Shown: positions 60,278-64,000 of the stretch, one piece after another
Numbering within the stretch: the first letter of the stretch is position 1
How the letters are laid out: each line of letters starts with the position of its first letter
Assembly (NCBI GenBank): GCA_044228685.1
Contig: JBGAUL010000009.1
Coordinates: 62,001-126,000, forward strand
DNA: 64,000 nt
Source of the DNA: JBBATK01 sp044228685
GTDB taxonomy: Bacteria > Bacteroidota > Ignavibacteria > Kapaibacteriales > NICIL-2
Direction of reading: 5' to 3'
The notes under the pieces: generated by a model
Seen by the model: the letters and a program-made list of their open reading frames with translations, nothing else
What the model was told of the DNA's origin: nothing
Database searches by the model: none
Made by a program: the position numbers and the translations under genes

Positions 60278-61395
60278 TGCGTGTGTTATTGGTATTGCTT
60301 CGCAAAGAGTTCCGTCAGATTTTCCGGAACACCGCAATCCTTCGCGTGATCTTCGTCATGCCGGTCATGCAGTTACTGATTTTTCCTCTCGCTGCCGACT
60401 ACGAAGTCCGCAACGTGAATATCGCTATTGTTGATGGCGACCACTCCAGCGTCAGCCAACAGCTCATCACCAAGATCGGCGCTTCAAAGTACTTCCGCAT
60501 TGTGCTGGTGGGTAATTCGTATGCGGAGGCGATGCATCAGGTCGAGCAGGACAAAGTCGATCTCATCGTCCAACTTCCATCACGTTTCGAACACACTCTC
60601 ATCCGCGAAAACTCAGCACAGATCTTCATCGCAGCCAACGCCATCAATGGCGTGAAGGCTGGCTTGGGATCGTCGTACTTGCAGGCAATTCTTCGCGACT
60701 TCAATCAGAACATTCGCGCGAGTTGGCTAACGCTGCCGCGCATGAATGCTCAGCCTATGCTTGATATCGAGACGGCGTACTGGTACAATCCCATGATGGA
60801 CTACCACAAGTTCATGGTACCCGGAATTCTCGTTCAGTTGCTTACCATGGTTGGCGTGTTTCTGGCCTCGCTCAATATTGTGCGCGAGAAAGAGATTGGA
60901 ACGATAGAGCAAATCAACGTTACTCCTATTCGCAAGTGGCAGTTTATTCTCGGTAAACTGACGCCCTTTCTGTTGATCGGCAATGTCGTGTTTTCGCTGG
61001 GATTGGTTGTGGCGCGAGTTGCCTACGGCATCATTCCTCTAGGATCGTTCGTGACCCTCTACTCCTTCGTGAACTTGTACTTGCTAGCAGTGTTGGGTCT
61101 TGGACTATTCATCTCCACTCTGGCGAACACTCAGCAACAAGCCATGTTTGTGTCTTTCTTCTTCATCATGGTTTTCTTGCTACTCGGTGGACTCTTCACG
61201 CCCATCGAGTCCATGCCCCAATGGGCACAGAATATCACACGCTTTAATCCCATGGCCTACTTCATCCGCGTCATGCGCATGATCGTGCTCAAAGGCAGTG
61301 CTATGCGAGATCTACAAAGCGAGTTTCTAGCGCTCTGTGCATTGTCGATGGGAATGAATATCATGGCATTGCTCTTTTACCGCAAGAGAAGTTGA
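60277..61395 (+). CDS. ABC-2 type permease (YbhR-like)
   Basis: 372 residues from the ATG at 60277 (MRVLLVLLRKEFRQIFRN); its start overlaps the preceding stop. Same plan as its neighbour: one N-terminal helix (AILRVIFVMPVMQLLIFPLA), a periplasmic domain, and C-terminal helices with VREKEIGTIEQINVTPIRKWQF and FLLLGGLFTPIESMPQWAQ. It completes the YbhGFSR-type exporter, which in E. coli protects against some antibiotics and cations; the substrate here is not known. Confidence 0.92.
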   Translation: MRVLLVLLRKEFRQIFRNTAILRVIFVMPVMQLLIFPLAADYEVRNVNIAIVDGDHSSVSQQLITKIGASKYFRIVLVGNSYAEAMHQVEQDKVDLIVQLPSRFEHTLIRENSAQIFIAANAINGVKAGLGSSYLQAILRDFNQNIRASWLTLPRMNAQPMLDIETAYWYNPMMDYHKFMVPGILVQLLTMVGVFLASLNIVREKEIGTIEQINVTPIRKWQFILGKLTPFLLIGNVVFSLGLVVARVAYGIIPLGSFVTLYSFVNLYLLAVLGLGLFISTLANTQQQAMFVSFFFIMVFLLLGGLFTPIESMPQWAQNITRFNPMAYFIRVMRMIVLKGSAMRDLQSEFLALCALSMGMNIMALLFYRKRS

Positions 61396-61437
61396 GTGCG
61401 ATTGCGCTGTGAGAATGTTCTAAGCTTTGCTCGGGCT

Positions 61438-63486
61438 TTAGTTACGCGGCGTTTCGACGGTGACGATGACGGTGCGATTGTAGAAGCGACCTTCCGGCAG
61501 CGTGTTGGGATAGAGATTTGATTCTCCCAACGAAATCACTTTTGTGTTAGGACGATTGAGAGCAGAAGCGACCATGCGGGCGCGCTCTGCTGCAAGACGC
61601 TCATTGTGTTCAGTATCGCCCATCATATCCGTCAATCCTTCAACCTGCAAAACAGACTGTGGCGTACAGCTACGCTGAATCTCGTCCAGGATGCTACGTT
61701 GGTCTGAAGTGAGATTTGACTTGTTGAATTCAAAGAGAATCAGTTGGAATCGATCGATGGTTCGATCGTGAAGATTCATTTCGTGCTTGGTTCTCAAACC
61801 CACGTACTTCTGAGGAATAAGGAGTGTGAGCGTTGTGTCAGCGCTGTGTTGGTAGCGAAGCGTCATGCTGGCATTTAGCGTCGTCGCGGAGGTGTTTAAA
61901 TCACGCGGCGACCACTGAATGCGCACTGTATCGAGCGCGGTCCAGGGTCCGCGTACTTCTTGCTGATGCGAATCCGGAAATCTAACAGAGACTGAATTCA
62001 AGGTGTCGGGCTTTGGTCTGATCAAGAATCGCAAATTCTCCGGACTCACTAAGTGCAGAGTATCGCTCACTACCAGCGGCGCGAGAATGTCGGTGGAAGA
62101 GGCTGTCAATTCCACGCGACGATTTTCTTCGTCACTCAAATTCGTCTCTAACTCATCGCTGGCTTTGGATGCAGCAGCAGGGAGGTTGCGACTTTCGATG
62201 CGGATTCTGGATGAGTTGATTGACCAAACTTGGGTCAGATAATCACGAACCGACTCCGCACGTTCGCGAGCGAGTTTGTTCTGACGATTATCCCACTCAT
62301 CCTGACTAATACATCCACTCAGCGTCAGAGTTGCTTTTGCATTAGCCTTCATGCGCTGTCCAACAATATTCAGAATGTCATAATACACCTGCCTCACCGT
62401 TGCACTTGTCGGGATCTCATGCTTTGCAATCGTCGATGCGGTGTATTGCAGGTATCGATCCGGAATGCGCGAAGCTTCGGCATCGAAAAAGATGTAATTC
62501 AAGAGCGGCTTGAGTTGACGGGAAGCAAACTCTTCGGTTGTGAGCGTGTCGACTGAGCTTTCTGTTGTTGCTCGTTGCGCAACTAGTCGCACGACGGTCT
62601 TGTTGTCGGTCTGCTCGTTGGGAACAACCGCGCGTTGTTTCGGAACAGTATCCAACATCACAACTGTTGGCTTCTTTTCAACTGGAGGCAGAGCCGGTTG
62701 TGTTTTCGGAATTACCGTCTGCTCATCATCTGACAAACGATAACGGAAAGCAACGCCAAAGCGAAGTGCGCTTGCCGACCAGCTGACGTTTTGAACGAGC
62801 TGCGAAAGCGATAGTTGATACTGCACTTCCGGGCTCAGCATGAGACTACGTGACTTATTGAGCGGGATATCAAACTCTGTTCCCAGTTGCAGCATTGTTT
62901 GCAGGTGATTGATTGCAGCAATGTCACCGCTATGTTCATTGCGGGTTGAATGCTGCGTATCAACAAAAATCCAATCGTTTGATTTCAGTTGTTCGACTTG
63001 TTGGAAGGAAATCGATGACAATTGAGCGACGCGAATTCCCGCGCTGAGATACCACACGCGAGCCGGTTGAAATCGCAGCAGAGCCTCAGCTCCGATCGTG
63101 CTGAGTTGTGTTGCAATGCGATGCTCAATCTCTGCATTACCCGTTGTTTGTGTGCTTGTATTGAAGGCGGAAAATGTCTCTGAGGCAACGAGTGTGGCGT
63201 CTTGCTGTTGGTAGTTCAGACGTAGTTCAGTTGACCACTTCGAAGAAAAGTAGTGCTCGAAGCTGAGACCCAGACTTAAGCCGCTGCCACTACCGCTTTC
63301 AAATTTCGGACAGCAATTATCGACGTTTGGTAATTGCTTGAAGTCGGCTGAGTGCATGTTGAGTCCCAAGCCGAGCGCAAGTCCTAGGCGCTCGCCGGGT
63401 GTCGTCAGTGTTTGTTGCGCATACACAGCACTCGTGCACGCGAGCACAATCAGCACTTTCACGACAATCCACGTCCTAACTCGCAT
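61438..63486 (-). CDS. OmpA-family outer membrane protein (second paralogue)
   Basis: 682 residues. Signal peptide MRVRTWIVVKVLIVLACTSAVYAQ. The N-terminal barrel of about 230 residues has the same first-loop motif as the paralogue at 10269-12407 (NCCPKFESGSGSG). After a Pro-rich linker, the first OmpA-like domain has SGCISQDEWDN in place of GHTD but keeps ENRRVEL. The second has EGLTDMMGDTEHN and NRTVIVTVETP. The peptidoglycan-binding Asp is present only in the second domain. It directly follows (1-base gap) a T9SS protein gene on the same strand, so the pair probably forms an operon. Confidence 0.88.
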   Translation of the reverse strand: MRVRTWIVVKVLIVLACTSAVYAQQTLTTPGERLGLALGLGLNMHSADFKQLPNVDNCCPKFESGSGSGLSLGLSFEHYFSSKWSTELRLNYQQQDATLVASETFSAFNTSTQTTGNAEIEHRIATQLSTIGAEALLRFQPARVWYLSAGIRVAQLSSISFQQVEQLKSNDWIFVDTQHSTRNEHSGDIAAINHLQTMLQLGTEFDIPLNKSRSLMLSPEVQYQLSLSQLVQNVSWSASALRFGVAFRYRLSDDEQTVIPKTQPALPPVEKKPTVVMLDTVPKQRAVVPNEQTDNKTVVRLVAQRATTESSVDTLTTEEFASRQLKPLLNYIFFDAEASRIPDRYLQYTASTIAKHEIPTSATVRQVYYDILNIVGQRMKANAKATLTLSGCISQDEWDNRQNKLARERAESVRDYLTQVWSINSSRIRIESRNLPAAASKASDELETNLSDEENRRVELTASSTDILAPLVVSDTLHLVSPENLRFLIRPKPDTLNSVSVRFPDSHQQEVRGPWTALDTVRIQWSPRDLNTSATTLNASMTLRYQHSADTTLTLLIPQKYVGLRTKHEMNLHDRTIDRFQLILFEFNKSNLTSDQRSILDEIQRSCTPQSVLQVEGLTDMMGDTEHNERLAAERARMVASALNRPNTKVISLGESNLYPNTLPEGRFYNRTVIVTVETPRN

Positions 63487-63487
63487 C

Positions 63488-64000
63488 CTAGTTCCACTTC
63501 ATAAAATTCAACGAACGCTGCCAGTAGTGATTGCGAATGCTGAGTACATAGGATCCGTTCGGCAGATCTGAACAGTCTAGATCAAGTCGCTGACTGCCTC
63601 GCTTAATCGATTGTGCATTGAACTGCTTCACGACATTTCCCAAAACATCACTGAGTACTAATTCGCACTCAGCGTCCTCGTTCGAATTCAACACAAGTTC
63701 TAGCTGATCAAGCACCGGATTTGGTTGCAAGACCATTGCAAGTGGAGTTGTGCCTTGCAAGAATCGCGACGATGAGCCCGCTTTACAGATATCGTTGTAG
63801 TGAACTGTTGCTTCAACACCTCGAGCACTGAAAGGACAGGTTGAATACCACTGCACAGAATCGATGGCTAAGCGTACGCTGTCATGTGATCCAAGCAAGC
63901 CTTGCATGATGCAGTGCAAGAGAGTGTCACCGCTCTTTCGAGTTTGTAGTTCGACGACACAGCGATTGTTCACGACAGAAGCATTAAGCGGAGGATCGAG
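63488..64000 (-). CDS. C-terminal part of a secreted protein with T9SS tail (start outside window)
   Basis: The minus-strand frame is open to the window edge (LDPPLNASVVNNRC at its start), so only the last 170 residues are seen; a GTG at 63973 is not the real start. The visible portion has a beta-rich region with SVQWYSTCPFSARG, then a T9SS sorting tail (LAMVLQPNPVLDQLELVLNS ... LPNGSYVLSIRNHYW). The DPPLNA sequence at the edge suggests a preceding ASH-like or immunoglobulin-like domain of the kind seen in the giant protein. Nothing can be said about its main function. Confidence 0.8.
   Translation of the reverse strand, partial: LDPPLNASVVNNRCVVELQTRKSGDTLLHCIMQGLLGSHDSVRLAIDSVQWYSTCPFSARGVEATVHYNDICKAGSSSRFLQGTTPLAMVLQPNPVLDQLELVLNSNEDAECELVLSDVLGNVVKQFNAQSIKRGSQRLDLDCSDLPNGSYVLSIRNHYWQRSLNFMKWN

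Noticed and set aside
1..64000. tRNA, rRNA or riboswitch
   Set aside because: No tRNA T-arm and acceptor pairing and no rRNA sequence were found on either strand in the gaps; no known riboswitch core was recognised.

Overview
The window looks like a chromosomal segment of a Gram-negative bacterium of the Bacteroidota/Chlorobiota side of the tree. My best guess is a Kapabacteria- or Ignavibacteria-like lineage; this is inference from gene content, with no rRNA in view. The reasons are: seven or eight secreted proteins with C-terminal type IX secretion (T9SS) sorting tails, OmpA-like proteins with N-terminal barrels, choice-of-anchor-D (ASH) repeat proteins, BNR/sortilin-like propellers, and weak Shine-Dalgarno signals. 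No tRNA, rRNA, CRISPR array, transposase or prophage block was recognised. None of the T9SS machinery itself is here, only its probable cargo.

Layout. 0-7 kb: the end of an arylsulfotransferase-like T9SS protein, then a minus-strand three-gene phosphorelay (membrane PAS histidine kinase, Rcp1-like response regulator, receiver-PAS-kinase hybrid). 7-20 kb: a YD-repeat T9SS protein, a small lipoprotein gene bracketed by two clusters of two-hairpin repeats (family 1), an OmpA-like protein, and a giant VWA/WD40/ASH/cohesin-like surface protein of about 2,420 residues. 20-34 kb: two TPR-adenylate cyclases in tandem, a membrane-anchored methyltransferase, a SASA-type esterase, a VOC protein, a fusion of a periplasmic binding protein with a pentameric ligand-gated ion channel, RarA, and two overlapping glycosyltransferase-like genes. 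34-38 kb: a BNR T9SS protein, a 68-residue basic protein of a phage-associated type, and a ComB-like phosphatase. 38-44.5 kb: an accessory island in which three clusters of a second two-hairpin repeat family alternate with a hydrolase-like T9SS protein that has lost its nucleophile serine, a BNR protein and a lipoprotein. 44.5-61.4 kb: a hypothetical secreted protein, an M42 peptidase, a CzcCBA metal efflux operon with a strong terminator, GNAT, YebC, a DUF1801 protein with a histone-H1-like tail, a serine esterase, and a TetR-controlled YbhGFSR-type ABC exporter operon with a visible operator. 61.4-64 kb: a second OmpA-like paralogue behind the tail of another T9SS protein.

What stands out. 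(1) The binding protein-pLGIC fusion has the layout of a neurotransmitter receptor with an amino-terminal clamshell domain. (2) The two repeat families differ in hairpin sequence but share architecture. In each, hairpin 1 is close to the reverse complement of hairpin 2, both carry the same inter-hairpin core (AGGAGGC-TGGAAACTCAAC), and the periods are almost equal (156 and 154 bp). All copies lie in one orientation. This resembles REPIN-type non-autonomous elements whose two ends co-evolve. (3) Several surface proteins are unusual in domain composition. All functional statements are from reading the sequence and knowledge of families; no database search was run.
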